This document shows, in pieces, positions 53,560-62,581 of a stretch of 64,000 nucleotides of DNA. The stretch spans positions 1,364,001 through 1,428,000 of the forward strand of contig CALOBT010000025.1 of NCBI GenBank assembly GCA_942491575.1, read 5' to 3'. A program made the position numbers and the translations under genes. The notes below the pieces were generated by a model. The model was not told the origin of the DNA, did no database searches, and was given only the letters and a program-made list of their open reading frames with translations. This DNA is from CAZHNW01 sp942491575. GTDB lineage: Bacteria; Spirochaetota; UBA4802; UBA5550. The first letter of the stretch is position 1, and each line of letters begins with the position of its first letter.

Positions 53560-54912
53560 TTAATTATCAGAATCAGAGACACCTGAACTTTTCATAATCT
53601 CCTCCAGCTGGTTAACATGCTCCTGAAGTTTTTTGGCGGACATTGCTATCTCATCCGAGGAGCTGGCATTTTCCTGAGAGATCATATTAAGTTGATCCAT
53701 TGCTGAATTTATTTGATTCACTCCGCTACTCTGTTCATCTGAGGCGGATGCTATATCCTGGACAAGATTTGCAGTTTCCTTAATGGCGGGGACGATTTTC
53801 CCTATAACTTCCCCCGCATCTCCGGAAACCTTCACACTCTCACTGGCGAGACTCCCTATCTCCTTTGCGGCCTCCTGACTTTTTTCAGCCAGTTTACGCA
53901 CCTCTCCCGCCACTACTGAAAATCCCTTGCCGAACTCCCCCGCCCTGGCTGCTTCAATTGCCGCGTTAAGGGCAAGAAGGTTTGTCTGATAGGCTATATC
54001 CTCTATAATTGCAATACGGTCCGCAATCTGCTTTATGGCCACTACAGACTCCTCTACTGCGTTGCCACCAACGTCAGCAAGCTCTGATGACTTCTGTGCG
54101 ATGGCTTCGGTATTTTTAGCATTTTCAGTATTCTGTGCAATGGTGGCACCTATTTCCTCGATTGAAGTTGAGACCTCCTCTACATTAGACGCCTGATTCT
54201 GAGCATTGATGGATGATGTATCTGCATTGGCAAGAAGCTTCATAGACTCCTCGGAAAGTTCACCGGAGAGCACCTTAACTGATTTAAAGAGCCCCCTGAT
54301 AATGTCCGCCTGCTCCCTGTCTTTCTCTATACCAGCCCTGAGTTGCCGAAAGGCAGATTGAGAGGTTGCCAGGATAAGATAACAGATCAAAAATATAAAA
54401 AGAGCCTCCAGGATATAGCTCCTCAATATAGCGGCCTTTGAAACAGCATCAAGGGCTCCCGGCTGCATAAAAACCAGAATACTGACTACGGCGGTAACCG
54501 CAGCAGTTACCAGAATACTGAAACGTGTTCCCAGAAGTGCGTTAAGGGCAAAAAAGATGAGCAGGAAATAGAGGGTAACATAGATACCAATTGGCGATTT
54601 CATTTCCGAAAAAAGCGTCATCACCGACATGGCAATAAGGGTACTGAACAGTATCATGTTTGCAGCATGATCATACTTTCCCATCTTCAGAAAATAAAGG
54701 CTGACTGCCGCAAAAAATATCATAGCTAACTGAACCAGGTTAAAAACAGAAACGATCGCCCTGTCCTGACCTATATTTACGAGGGGGAGATAGATTACGA
54801 TAAGTACAATTGCTGCCAGGTTAAAATACATGAGCATGCGTGCCCGTTCCCGGGCCATAAATGACCTTTCTCGATATGAAACCAGAAAGATCTCACCAAG
54901 CCATTTATTCAC
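53560..54912 (-). CDS. Methyl-accepting chemotaxis protein (multi-span N-terminus)
   Basis: 450 aa from a GTG with AGGGGG upstream. About six hydrophobic segments cover residues 28-180 (YFNLAAIVLIVIYLPLVNIG, LFIFLICYLILATS). The signalling domain (190-450) has the tip DIAYQTNLLALNAAIEAARA, then GEFGKGFSVVAGEVRKLAEK. It is convergent with the CoA-transferase gene and has the same architecture as the receptor at 50801, so the two may sense related membrane or energy signals. The receptor domain is shorter than in the other. Confidence 0.93.
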   Translation of the reverse strand: MNKWLGEIFLVSYRERSFMARERARMLMYFNLAAIVLIVIYLPLVNIGQDRAIVSVFNLVQLAMIFFAAVSLYFLKMGKYDHAANMILFSTLIAMSVMTLFSEMKSPIGIYVTLYFLLIFFALNALLGTRFSILVTAAVTAVVSILVFMQPGALDAVSKAAILRSYILEALFIFLICYLILATSQSAFRQLRAGIEKDREQADIIRGLFKSVKVLSGELSEESMKLLANADTSSINAQNQASNVEEVSTSIEEIGATIAQNTENAKNTEAIAQKSSELADVGGNAVEESVVAIKQIADRIAIIEDIAYQTNLLALNAAIEAARAGEFGKGFSVVAGEVRKLAEKSQEAAKEIGSLASESVKVSGDAGEVIGKIVPAIKETANLVQDIASASDEQSSGVNQINSAMDQLNMISQENASSSDEIAMSAKKLQEHVNQLEEIMKSSGVSDSDN

Positions 54913-55161
54913 AATATTACCCCCTACGAAATTTTCATTAAATTGAATTTTACCACTTCACCGGGCCCATGTCAACACTCCCGTGACACATGCCATGAAG
55001 TACTTTATTCTGTTGACATACGACCATATGCACCTCATCACTGTATGCAACGTGTTGCAGACCGGCTCAATCTAGAACTGTCCTGATGCCCATCAGGCGG
55101 CCGGGCATCAGCCGTGACCATTAATATATAAAATAATCCTGAGAAGGAAGTAAAAAGCGCA

Positions 55162-55833
55162 ATGAACAATACATCAGAGATAAATACAGAACAGAAAATA
55201 ATAGATTCTGCCATCCGTTTCGCGCAGGAAGAAATGTCCAACCTTCAGCCAAGCCACGGGTGGGACCATGTGAAACGTGTTCTGAAAAATGCTGAACATA
55301 TCGCCGCGACAGAACAGGGAACTGACCTCTTCATACTCCGCACCGCCACAATACTTCACGACATTTCCAGGGAAGAACAGGACCGCGCCGAGGGTAAGAT
55401 CTGTCATGCCGAACGTGGAAGCACCAGGGCCCGTGAATTTTTACTGGAGCAGGGTCTCAGTCCCGTGAAAACAGAAAAAATCGCACACTGCATCCTTACC
55501 CACCGATTCAGAAACAGCCATACACCGGGAAGTATTGAAGAAAAAATTTTATATGATGCGGACAAACTTGATTCAACAGGGGCTGTAGGCATCGGCCGCG
55601 CCTTTCTCTTTGCAGGGGAAGTGGGGGCGCGACTCCACAATCCTGAGGTGAATATTCTCCAGACAGATTCATACAGCTATGAGGATACCGCTTACCGGGA
55701 ATACATCGTCAAGCTGCGTAAAATAAAGGAGAAAATGCTCACCCGTGAAGGGCGCCGCATCGCTGAAGAGCGACACCGCTTCATGGAGGAGTTCTTCGCG
55801 CGGCTTACCGATGAAGTTCTTCACGGTTCTTGA
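55162..55833 (+). CDS. HD-domain phosphohydrolase
   Basis: 223 aa. An HD-superfamily metal-dependent phosphohydrolase: SHGWDHVKRVLKNAEHIA, ATILHDISREEQ and the metal-ligand YDADKLDSTGAVGIGRAF are present. The YedJ/YfbR-like small HD proteins have this order. Substrates in the family include nucleotides and phosphate esters; the specific one is unknown. GAAGGAAG lies upstream of the ATG. The gene ends in a shared bidirectional terminator with the FAD oxidase gene. Confidence 0.88.
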   Translation: MNNTSEINTEQKIIDSAIRFAQEEMSNLQPSHGWDHVKRVLKNAEHIAATEQGTDLFILRTATILHDISREEQDRAEGKICHAERGSTRAREFLLEQGLSPVKTEKIAHCILTHRFRNSHTPGSIEEKILYDADKLDSTGAVGIGRAFLFAGEVGARLHNPEVNILQTDSYSYEDTAYREYIVKLRKIKEKMLTREGRRIAEERHRFMEEFFARLTDEVLHGS

Positions 55834-55877
55834 AGAAATTTGAAGGCGGGGATATCATTCCCGCCTTCAAATTTCTT
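55833..55877. terminator. Bidirectional terminator hairpin
   Basis: Perfect 18-bp arms (55833-55850 and 55860-55877) around a 9-nt loop lie between the convergent HD-hydrolase and FAD-oxidase genes. The stem begins at the last base of the HD stop codon and ends next to the FAD-oxidase stop. Confidence 0.85.
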
Positions 55878-57596
55878 TCAAATTTCCCGCCACTTCCGCG
55901 TTGAAACATCAATGCCAAGCTGACCGCCGGGATTCATAATATTATTCGGATCAAAATGTTTTTTCAGGGCACGGAGAGCCGCCATCTGTTCTGAACCGAG
56001 ATGCTCTTCCATCCATGGACCGATCATCTTCCCCACCCCGTGATGATGACTCAAGGAACCCCCGCTCTTCTGGACTGCTTCGATTACTCCATCCTGAAAG
56101 GCGCGGTACTCCTCGATATCATCGGTCTTTATAAAATAGATGTAATAGAGGTTGGTCCCCTGTGGGTAAAAGTGAGAACTGTGACTCATGTAGAGGGTAT
56201 TGGGACGCTTTGCCATAAAGCCATTCACTGCACGATGGGCCTCATGGAGTTGATCCCAGGAGAGACCGCTCTCAAGTGTATCGGAGAGGATTCCGAAATC
56301 CTGCAGGTCTTCCCTGATATATGGATGTTTGAAACGGTCAGGTTCCCATAACTTCTGGGCGTATCCGCTGATATACATGGCGCCGTGTTTTTTACATATT
56401 TTTTTCACCCGTTTCTTTACATGTTTCGCATAACCTTTCTCTCCGTCTGCGCTGCCGAGAAAAAGAGAACGGTTCCCGTGACGATAACCCCGCAGGGACA
56501 TGAAACTGTCCGCAATGGTCCCGTTTATGCCGTACATCTTGATTGCAAAATCCGTTTCATTTTCATCAAAAACCCGAAAGACTGAAGGCATACCCGCTTC
56601 ATCCTGGGAAACTTCCCTCGCCGCCTCGATGGCATTCTCAAAACTTTTGAAGAGAAAACCGAAGTACTGCCTGTTTTCCGGACGATAACGGTGCAGCTTC
56701 CATGTCACTGCCGTCACGACACCGAATGTTCCTTCCATGCCCTTCATCATATCAAGTACTTTCGGCCCGGTTGCCGTTGCGGGGTATTCCAGGGTGTTGA
56801 TGGTACCGCGGGGGGTTACAACTTCCACCCCGAGACAGAGATCGTATGCATCCCCGTAGTGAGAGGAGTTCTGGCCTGAACCGAGGGTAACAATCCACCC
56901 CCCGACGGAACTGTATTCAAATGACTGGGGAAAATGTCCGCAGGTATAGCGATAATTTGTCCTGAACTTCTCCGGTGCATTATTCAATGCCTCTTCAAAT
57001 GCAGGACCCATCGTACCCGCCTCGACCCTGACGGTCTGATTGGTTTCATTAACCTCAATGATTTTATTCATGTGAGTATTGAGCACGAGGGTGATTCCCC
57101 CCTTCGATGGACGCAGACCGAAGTTAACTGATGATCCCCCGCCATATACATAGACTGGCAGTTTTTCTTCATCACAGAGGGCCACAATTTTCTCCACATC
57201 TTCCCGGTTACGGGGATGAACCACAAGGTCACAAACCCGGTCCACCTTTCCGGCTCTGAGCCGCATCGCCTCTTCAAGGGTCTTCCCCGTAGAATACTTC
57301 ACCTTCTGGTACGCCTCTGTGGATACATTATCCTCTCCGACTATTGATTTAAAGGATTTCACCTGGTGGGGGCTCAGAGCCGTTGCGGTATTACAGGTAA
57401 CAGGCTCATCACCTTCCTTTATTCGTTCTTTGAAATCCTCATCTGTGAGTTTAAAAACCTCTTTTAATTCATCATAGAGGCGTTCTCCAGGATGCTTTAC
57501 TCCAAGGGGATCACCCCATTTAAAAATCGAACGCCAGGAGCCATCCTTTGGCGCTGAATCCCTCCATGGAGGGGAAAATTTCTTTTTTTTGCTCAT
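55878..57596 (-). CDS. FAD-binding oxidoreductase (alkyl-DHAP-synthase/lactate-dehydrogenase-like)
   Basis: 572 aa. The ATG at 57596 is fixed by GGAGG 5 nt upstream; a longer frame would overlap the next gene and adds an implausible N-terminus. FAD_binding_4 region: CDLVVHPRNREDVEKIVALC, VYVYGGGSSVNFGL, KGMEGTFGVVTAVTWKLH. The C-terminal SHHHGVGKMIGPWMEEHLGS and FDPNNIMNPGGQLG match alkyldihydroxyacetonephosphate-synthase-like and D-lactate/glycolate-dehydrogenase-like flavoproteins. The residue set does not decide between these. The promoter has a nested FadR/LldR-type operator (57615-57653), which favours an organic-acid role. Confidence 0.88.
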   Translation of the reverse strand: MSKKKKFSPPWRDSAPKDGSWRSIFKWGDPLGVKHPGERLYDELKEVFKLTDEDFKERIKEGDEPVTCNTATALSPHQVKSFKSIVGEDNVSTEAYQKVKYSTGKTLEEAMRLRAGKVDRVCDLVVHPRNREDVEKIVALCDEEKLPVYVYGGGSSVNFGLRPSKGGITLVLNTHMNKIIEVNETNQTVRVEAGTMGPAFEEALNNAPEKFRTNYRYTCGHFPQSFEYSSVGGWIVTLGSGQNSSHYGDAYDLCLGVEVVTPRGTINTLEYPATATGPKVLDMMKGMEGTFGVVTAVTWKLHRYRPENRQYFGFLFKSFENAIEAAREVSQDEAGMPSVFRVFDENETDFAIKMYGINGTIADSFMSLRGYRHGNRSLFLGSADGEKGYAKHVKKRVKKICKKHGAMYISGYAQKLWEPDRFKHPYIREDLQDFGILSDTLESGLSWDQLHEAHRAVNGFMAKRPNTLYMSHSSHFYPQGTNLYYIYFIKTDDIEEYRAFQDGVIEAVQKSGGSLSHHHGVGKMIGPWMEEHLGSEQMAALRALKKHFDPNNIMNPGGQLGIDVSTRKWREI

Positions 57597-57614
57597 AAAT
57601 TCCTCCGTTCTTAC

Positions 57615-57670
57615 AACTGTATATTGGTCCAATGGTCCGACCAATATACAGTTAACACTGTTAATGTCAA
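57615..57670 (-). promoter_or_regulatory. Promoter with nested dyads (GntR/FadR-type site) for the FAD oxidase
   Basis: On the minus strand TTGACA (complement of 57665-57670) and TATATT (complement of 57643-57648) are 16 bp apart. A large dyad with perfect 15-bp arms (57615-57629 and 57639-57653) covers the -10 box and start site. Inside it lies TGGTC-C-GACCA (57633-57643), the consensus form of FadR-subfamily GntR operators. A third small dyad (TTAAC-ACT-GTTAA, 57652-57664) fills the promoter spacer. Confidence 0.75.
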
Positions 57671-57741
57671 GTAAATTATTATATAATCCATCTTCGGGAT
57701 TCACATCATGGGAGGGTGGAGGGATCTCACTGATAACTATT

Positions 57742-59121
57742 CTACTTCTCCTCCCGTTTCTTTTTCCGTTTCTTATACCACTCCTGATCCCTATACAGCT
57801 CTTCCTCGCAGACAGGGCAGATTCCGTGACTGAACTCTGCATCAGAATGTTTTCCAATATAGGTTTCAACCTGGTGCCAGTAACCATCGTCATCTCGAAT
57901 TTTTTTACACCGTGAACAGATTGGAAGCAAGCCGCTGAGGGCATTTACCTCATCGACTGCCCTTTGCAGCTCACCAATCATCTTTTCCCGCTCTTCTCCA
58001 TAATTTTTTTTCTGAGTAACTGAATAGCCATAGTAGAGACATCCGAATATAAAAACTAATAGAGCAATACCATAAGGAATAAAAATAAACAGGGCATATT
58101 GTTTTTTCAGTTTTGACAGTTCTTCAGCAGGAAGGAGATGAACCACTTTCCAGAAATATTCCTCTTTTCTCAGATATGATTCGCTTTTGCCAACAGCCTC
58201 GGGACTTCCCGAACTTGAGACCATTCCCTTTTTAAGTGGATAGACAGTCGTAAATATGAATATTCCTTTCTCTGTTTCTATTTCACCATTTCTTTGTTTT
58301 AGAATCGCCTTCCATTCTTCCGGGTAGTCGCGACCGAAGGTCCTTTCTTTTTTTTCCCTGAACATAAATCCCCACTGATCATCCCGGTCAGGTCCAAAAA
58401 GCCAGTATCCATCCCTGTTTAAAAGCATTACCTTATTATCAGTCACATCCTCCTGGTGCAGGGCAGTGGAAAATTTTTCCAGCAGTCCTTTTCCCAGGTA
58501 ATTGAGGAGAACAATACCTGTTTTGCGCCCCCTTCGATCATATACAACAGAAGCCAAACGAATCATCGGCTTAAGTGGTTTTTCAATTTCACCCTTTTCG
58601 ATATTCAGGTCAAGGGGAGACATATAAATTTCTCCCTGCCCCAGCTTAATTGAGTCTGAGAAGTAATATCGATTCCCCTTGTACTGCAGTTCCCCTTGCG
58701 GCACAACAGCAGACTTTCCTTCGCTGTAATTTACCCTTAACAACTCCATGCCCCTGGCATTCAGAATCCTCACCTGGTCATATTTCTCCTTAAATTGACT
58801 GAAAAGCCTGAAATCATTTTCGATCTTAGAACGAAGATATGAAAAGGGAAAATTTGATGATGCCAGAAGATCTCTTACGTCACTGGTTTGTGCAAGATAA
58901 TTAAGGTCAGATTTTATCGATGCCAATTCACTGGTCAGGAGTCCCGCATGGAAGCTGGAACCATGGATCAATTCTGCACGAATTATATCCTTTCGGACAG
59001 AATAGCTTAATATAAAAATAATGCAGGTGATAATGAATGTGAAAGCAGAAAGGGGAATAAATATTTTCAGTCCCTGTTTTAGAGCATATAGCCGGTATTT
59101 TTTTTCCAGCCTCCAGATCAT
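57742..59121 (-). CDS. Cache-like sensor with C-terminal CxxC/CxxC domain
   Basis: 459 aa from the ATG at 59121 (AAGGA 8 nt upstream). A membrane segment (FIPLSAFTFIITCIIFILSY) precedes an extracellular Cache-like domain (about residues 45-335, with LRSKIENDFRLFSQFKEKYD, then VRILNARGMELLRVN). A second membrane segment (YALFIFIPYGIALLVFIFGC) leads to a helical linker and the tail GLLPICSRCKKIRDDDGYW...FSHGICPVC. No kinase or cyclase domain is present, so the CxxC/CxxC tail is the candidate output. It is encoded upstream of the FAD oxidase on the same strand and could sense its substrate; that is inference. Confidence 0.82.
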   Translation of the reverse strand: MIWRLEKKYRLYALKQGLKIFIPLSAFTFIITCIIFILSYSVRKDIIRAELIHGSSFHAGLLTSELASIKSDLNYLAQTSDVRDLLASSNFPFSYLRSKIENDFRLFSQFKEKYDQVRILNARGMELLRVNYSEGKSAVVPQGELQYKGNRYYFSDSIKLGQGEIYMSPLDLNIEKGEIEKPLKPMIRLASVVYDRRGRKTGIVLLNYLGKGLLEKFSTALHQEDVTDNKVMLLNRDGYWLFGPDRDDQWGFMFREKKERTFGRDYPEEWKAILKQRNGEIETEKGIFIFTTVYPLKKGMVSSSGSPEAVGKSESYLRKEEYFWKVVHLLPAEELSKLKKQYALFIFIPYGIALLVFIFGCLYYGYSVTQKKNYGEEREKMIGELQRAVDEVNALSGLLPICSRCKKIRDDDGYWHQVETYIGKHSDAEFSHGICPVCEEELYRDQEWYKKRKKKREEK

Positions 59122-59191
59122 TCCATCCATTCCTTCAGGTAAATATCCATACCAAAAATATACCTTAAACAATCACGGAGGTCAATTGTTA

Positions 59192-59334
59192 TTACCTTGG
59201 TGCGAAAAGATCAGTAACCTGATTTATTCTCCCGAGCAACTGCCGGTACAACTCATCTTCACCGTCAAGAGAAGGTTCCATGGCCTTTCCGGGACAGAAC
59301 GGTGGTGGCTCCACGGTGACACCGATGGAAATCG
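59192..59334 (-). pseudogene. Possible gene remnant (C-terminal fragment)
   Basis: One minus-strand frame reads ISIGVTVEPPPFCPGKAMEP, then EDELYRQLLGRINQVTDLFA and a TAA, with a stop close upstream. It has the composition of a real C-terminus, but no start with a ribosome-binding site and no name. It could be a decayed gene end. The rest of the gap (59122-59511, about 390 bp) holds nothing else that I can support. Confidence 0.3.
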
Positions 59335-59511
59335 ATGTCACCCAGTTTCAGAGTCTGCGACGAAGGGATCGATTATCCTCTTCGAAACCGGGTAGGAATT
59401 GATTTTTTTACCGGCAATAATAACTGGCCAGAAGAGCCACACCATCGGCTTTATTACCCTGCAGGGAGGGCCGCATTTTAAAAATTTTTATCATTACCGT
59501 GAGAGTCTGAT

Positions 59512-59778
59512 TTAGAAAACTCCCTTTCGGCATGGTACCCACCAGGTGTACCCGAAGATAAACGTCTTTAAGGCAATTGTTCCCCGGGAGACATCTCGCT
59601 CTTTTAACATTCGCATGGCAAGGGGCACTTCCAATATATGGAAGAAAGCCAGGGCCATCAGGAATATCCAGGACATAAAGCCCTTTTCCGGATAAAAATA
59701 GAAGCCTATGCCTGCAAGGACTCCCCAGAGTATGATCGTTGCGGACATTTGTATGTACCAGAATATTTTTGAATTCAT
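59512..59778 (-). CDS. Small membrane protein of unknown function (88 aa)
   Basis: 88 aa with three hydrophobic segments (YIQMSATIILWGVLAGIGFY; FMSWIFLMALAFFHILEVPL; and a shorter KTFIFGYTWWVPC region). AGGGA lies 8 nt before the ATG. The order of segments and the RGTIALKTFIFGYTWWVP ending look like a conserved small-protein family that I cannot name. A longer frame (59408-59839) covers the same stretch in another frame but lacks a good start and conserved features. Confidence 0.7.
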   Translation of the reverse strand: MNSKIFWYIQMSATIILWGVLAGIGFYFYPEKGFMSWIFLMALAFFHILEVPLAMRMLKERDVSRGTIALKTFIFGYTWWVPCRKGVF

Positions 59779-60070
59779 TTATACTTTCCCTGTATTTGAA
59801 ATTTGCCGGTTGCAGGATACGCCTTAAAACTTCCCCCATTTTCCACTAAATATTCCCAGTAGTAAATGTTGCTGCCTGCGAAAAACCCGGTTTAATGAAA
59901 CGGCTGAAGACGGAACACTTACCCGCCTCAACCTGTAAAATAAAACCTCAGAGCCCGATGTCAATATAGATTATGAAAAGGCTCTCTCCATTCTTGCCGT
60001 AGTCAACAAAACGCTGAATTGTGCGAATCAATGCAAAAGGGCAATATGCTGAATAACATTAAAGCATCGA

Positions 60071-60805
60071 TCAGTCATCAAAAAATGAATAGAGCATCCA
60101 GAGAAGTCTCAATACTTCGATGTAAAGCCACACCAGGGTAACCATTAGACCGAAGGCGGCAAACCATTCAAAATCTGCAGGCATTCCCTGCTCAACACCG
60201 TCATCGATCATCTTAAAATCAAGAAGAAGGTTCATTGCGGCAATTATTACGATAAAAACGCTGATGCCTATTCCGATGGGACTTGCCTGATGCAGGAATG
60301 GTACGGAAATACCGAAAAAGCCGAGTATCCATGTCGAAAGATATACAAGGAAGATACCCCCCGTTGCGGCAACGATCCCTTTGGCGAGTCCGCCGGTGAC
60401 CTTTATAACACCGGTACGATAAAGAAAGAGCATCGCAAAAAGAATTCCGAATGTTATCAGCACCGCCTGAAATGGAAGCCCCGGCATCAGGTGATTGTAG
60501 TATGCGGAAAGTCCCCCCAGCAATAGTCCTTCACAGAGGGCATAAAGGGGTGCGGTAACACGAGCCCATTCAGCCTTAAATATTGTTATTATTGCGAAGA
60601 TCAATCCACCGACAACTCCGGCAATCATCAGGTTCCAGCTCTGCTCCGCCCCTTTGCTCCAGGTAAATAGAGCCGTGGCAGATGCGAATAGAAGAAGAAT
60701 GCCAATTTTATTAATGGTGCCGTTAACGGTCATTACCTCACCGGAGGTGGAAGAATATCCGCCCCCACGGTTTAATCTGTTTAATGCAGGATTTTTTGTT
60801 CTCAT
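60071..60805 (-). CDS. Bax inhibitor-1/YccA-family membrane protein
   Basis: 244 aa from the ATG at 60805, fixed by AAAAGGAG upstream; a longer frame adds an unlikely N-terminus. The start MRTKNPALNR and seven predicted membrane segments match the YccA branch of BI-1 proteins. The last segment region has KMIDDGVEQGMPADFEWFAA, then FGLMVTLVWLYIEVLRLLWM, which includes the conserved Asp pair and the ending typical of the family. YccA-type proteins are linked to membrane-protease control or ion leak. It is a single-gene unit. Confidence 0.92.
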   Translation of the reverse strand: MRTKNPALNRLNRGGGYSSTSGEVMTVNGTINKIGILLLFASATALFTWSKGAEQSWNLMIAGVVGGLIFAIITIFKAEWARVTAPLYALCEGLLLGGLSAYYNHLMPGLPFQAVLITFGILFAMLFLYRTGVIKVTGGLAKGIVAATGGIFLVYLSTWILGFFGISVPFLHQASPIGIGISVFIVIIAAMNLLLDFKMIDDGVEQGMPADFEWFAAFGLMVTLVWLYIEVLRLLWMLYSFFDD

Positions 60806-61158
60806 GTCACTCCTTTTCACTATCAGAATATTTTTTACACAGGACCTTAAAAAGGCCTTTTTTCCGGAAACAATCCTGTTTCTACGAAAAAGTACAATTA
60901 ATAGAATAGCAGGCCCGGTCACAGTAAATAATAGTATCTAAAATCGGTTCCAGGTTACGCGACACTCTATAAATGTATACAATTTTTTTACCTTTTTACA
61001 GGAAGACAGAAGCAAAATGATAATCTGGGATTGATATTTTGTTGAATTTTTTAAGAATCTGATCATTCTTGCCAAACCGCCGATTCGCTTATAAGTGGTT
61101 CATAAACATTATGCATAAAACGGCAATATTTCTATAATTTGATTGCGCACTATTTAGC
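60806..61158. other. Intergenic region of 353 bp
   Basis: AT-rich, with no supported gene. It separates the BI-1 gene (minus) from the lipoprotein fragment (plus) at 61159. No clear promoter pair or hairpin was seen. Confidence 0.45.
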
Positions 61159-61250
61159 GTGAAACGTCTCTTTCAATTTACTGCGTTATTTTTAGTCATG
61201 ACATTTCTATTTTCCTGTTCAAAAAAAATCAGCTCAGGGATGGGGAATTT
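61159..61250 (+). pseudogene. Truncated lipoprotein gene start
   Basis: A GTG-initiated frame begins MKRLFQFTALFLVMTFLFSC, a good lipoprotein signal with the lipobox LFSC, followed by KKISSGMGNFLKHIF. After about 30 codons the frame enters DNA that is antisense to other genes and has no protein-like composition, so the gene is probably cut off here. No ribosome-binding site is visible. The boundary at 61250 is approximate. Confidence 0.45.
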
Positions 61251-61264
61251 CCTGAAACATATAT

Positions 61265-61384
61265 TTAAACCTGCATCTGAACCGGGCTCAGTTTTTCAAT
61301 CTTGGCGGTTTCCCACATCAGGTAACGCACGATGTGGCTTATTTTTTCCAGGAGTACAACTATGGTTTCATCGGTACTATTCAT
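61265..61384 (-). pseudogene. Truncated MarR-type regulator N-terminus
   Basis: A 39-aa frame begins MNSTDETIVVLLEKISHIVR, then YLMWETAKIEKLSPVQMQV and stops. This matches the first helices of a MarR/winged-helix family whose members continue with the HTH after 'LSP.Q.Q'. GGTGG lies upstream and the gene directly follows fdhD on the same strand. The loss of everything after residue 39 and the abutting lipoprotein fragment indicate a deletion or recombination scar. Confidence 0.6.
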
Positions 61385-61400
61385 TGACCACCCGTCCTGC

Positions 61401-62216
61401 TTACTTTTTATTGGCGGGACTTTTAACTTCCAGCAGATCAACACCACTGGTGGCAAGTAAACTTGAACGTCGCACACCGCTGGCAAGGAGCATGCCGTAC
61501 TTCCGCGCAAGATCAACGGAACGGGTCGTGGGGGCAGAACGTGACACGATAGCGGGGACACCCACCATTATGGACTTCACAGTGATCTCACTTGAAATAC
61601 GCCCCGTGGAAACCACCAGGCAGTCATGAAGGGGAAGATCCGTAGTCAGGGCATAACCGAGAAGTTTATCCACGGCATTATGACGGCCAATCTCCTCGAA
61701 GAAGGCAACCATCTCCCCGCTGCTGCGGTAGAGGGCGGCGCCGTGTACGCCGTGGGTCCGGCCATGGGTATCGGAATGGCCGAGAAATTCAACCATGATA
61801 CTGCAGACTGTATCAGCATCCACCCTGAAATCCCTGAGGGTTTTCGGGGGGGAAGGGAGATCATCGTCATCGCCGCCGTGACCGCATCCGCTGACAATTG
61901 TCTTCAGGCGAAAGAGACGCTCCAAGATTTCATCGGTCTCGACGGTTTTTACATCGATGCTCATCTCGTCATAGTTGACAATCACTTCCTTAATTTCATC
62001 CGGGTGCCGGATGACACCGAGGGAAAAAAAATGTCCCGTCGCAAGCACTTCAAGTTCCGCTCCGTAACAGGCAATCTTTACATATGGATTTCCATTGATA
62101 CTGAGGGTAAAGGCATACTCGGCGCTGACGGGAAGGCTAATACTCTCCAGGGCACCATTCCGGTAACGGTGTCCCGACATATTTATTTCAACTGGAAGAG
62201 TTTTTCCTATAATCAT
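61401..62216 (-). CDS. fdhD: Formate-dehydrogenase accessory sulfurtransferase
   Basis: FdhD passes sulfur from a cysteine desulfurase to the molybdenum cofactor of formate dehydrogenase. The 271-aa length is normal. Features are LPVSAEYAFTLSINGNPYVK, GHFFSLGVIRHPDEI, the cysteine loop SGCGHGGD, and the C-terminal HNAVDKLLGYAL, RISSEITVKS and GVPAIVSRSAPTTRSVDLAR. In the loop only the first Cys of the usual CxxC is kept; the second is Gly. The ATG overlaps the stop of the nifU-like gene, so it is the last intact gene of the sulfur operon. No formate dehydrogenase gene is in the window. Confidence 0.93.
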   Translation of the reverse strand: MIIGKTLPVEINMSGHRYRNGALESISLPVSAEYAFTLSINGNPYVKIACYGAELEVLATGHFFSLGVIRHPDEIKEVIVNYDEMSIDVKTVETDEILERLFRLKTIVSGCGHGGDDDDLPSPPKTLRDFRVDADTVCSIMVEFLGHSDTHGRTHGVHGAALYRSSGEMVAFFEEIGRHNAVDKLLGYALTTDLPLHDCLVVSTGRISSEITVKSIMVGVPAIVSRSAPTTRSVDLARKYGMLLASGVRRSSLLATSGVDLLEVKSPANKK

Positions 62217-62581
62217 TCTTCTTCCCCCACGGCCTTCTTCAGGGCTTCAGGGGCAAGTACGGAGCAGCCGATCTTCGATTCGGGAAGTCCCCCAAGTGCA
62301 TCGGCGATATCATGGGCAGTAATGGTAAGGGCATCTTCGACTTTCTTCCCCCTTATCATCTCCGTATACATGGAAGAGGAGGCAATGGCGGCGCCACAGC
62401 CGAAGGCCTTAAAGCGGACATCGGTAATGATACCGTCTTCGATTTTGAGAGTAAGATGTATCATATCACCGCAGGCGGGATTCATGGTCCGCCCCTGGGC
62501 ATCAGGGGATTCTACCACACCAACATTGCGGGGATTTTTAAAATGTTCCATTACGGTATCGTTGTAGCTCAGCACTGTCAT
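62213..62581 (-). CDS. NifU/IscU-like Fe-S cluster scaffold protein
   Basis: 122 aa, only the NifU_N domain. The three cluster-binding cysteines are in NPACGDMI, FGCGAAIAS and KIGCSVLAPEAL, with the Asp after the first Cys. The start YNDTVMEHFKNPRNVG is diagnostic. The ATG overlaps the end of mnmA by 44 bp and its own end overlaps the fdhD start, so all three are translationally coupled. It could supply clusters to MnmA or to FdhD targets. No cysteine desulfurase gene is in the window. Confidence 0.93.
   Translation of the reverse strand: MTVLSYNDTVMEHFKNPRNVGVVESPDAQGRTMNPACGDMIHLTLKIEDGIITDVRFKAFGCGAAIASSSMYTEMIRGKKVEDALTITAHDIADALGGLPESKIGCSVLAPEALKKAVGEEE

Noticed and set aside
57597..57944. 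N-terminal extension of the FAD oxidase frame
   Set aside because: It overlaps the upstream sensor gene and crosses the promoter; the ATG at 57596 has a strong ribosome-binding site.
59408..59839. Minus-strand frame of 143 codons
   Set aside because: It overlaps the 88-aa membrane protein gene in another frame; that gene has a ribosome-binding site and membrane segments, this one does not.
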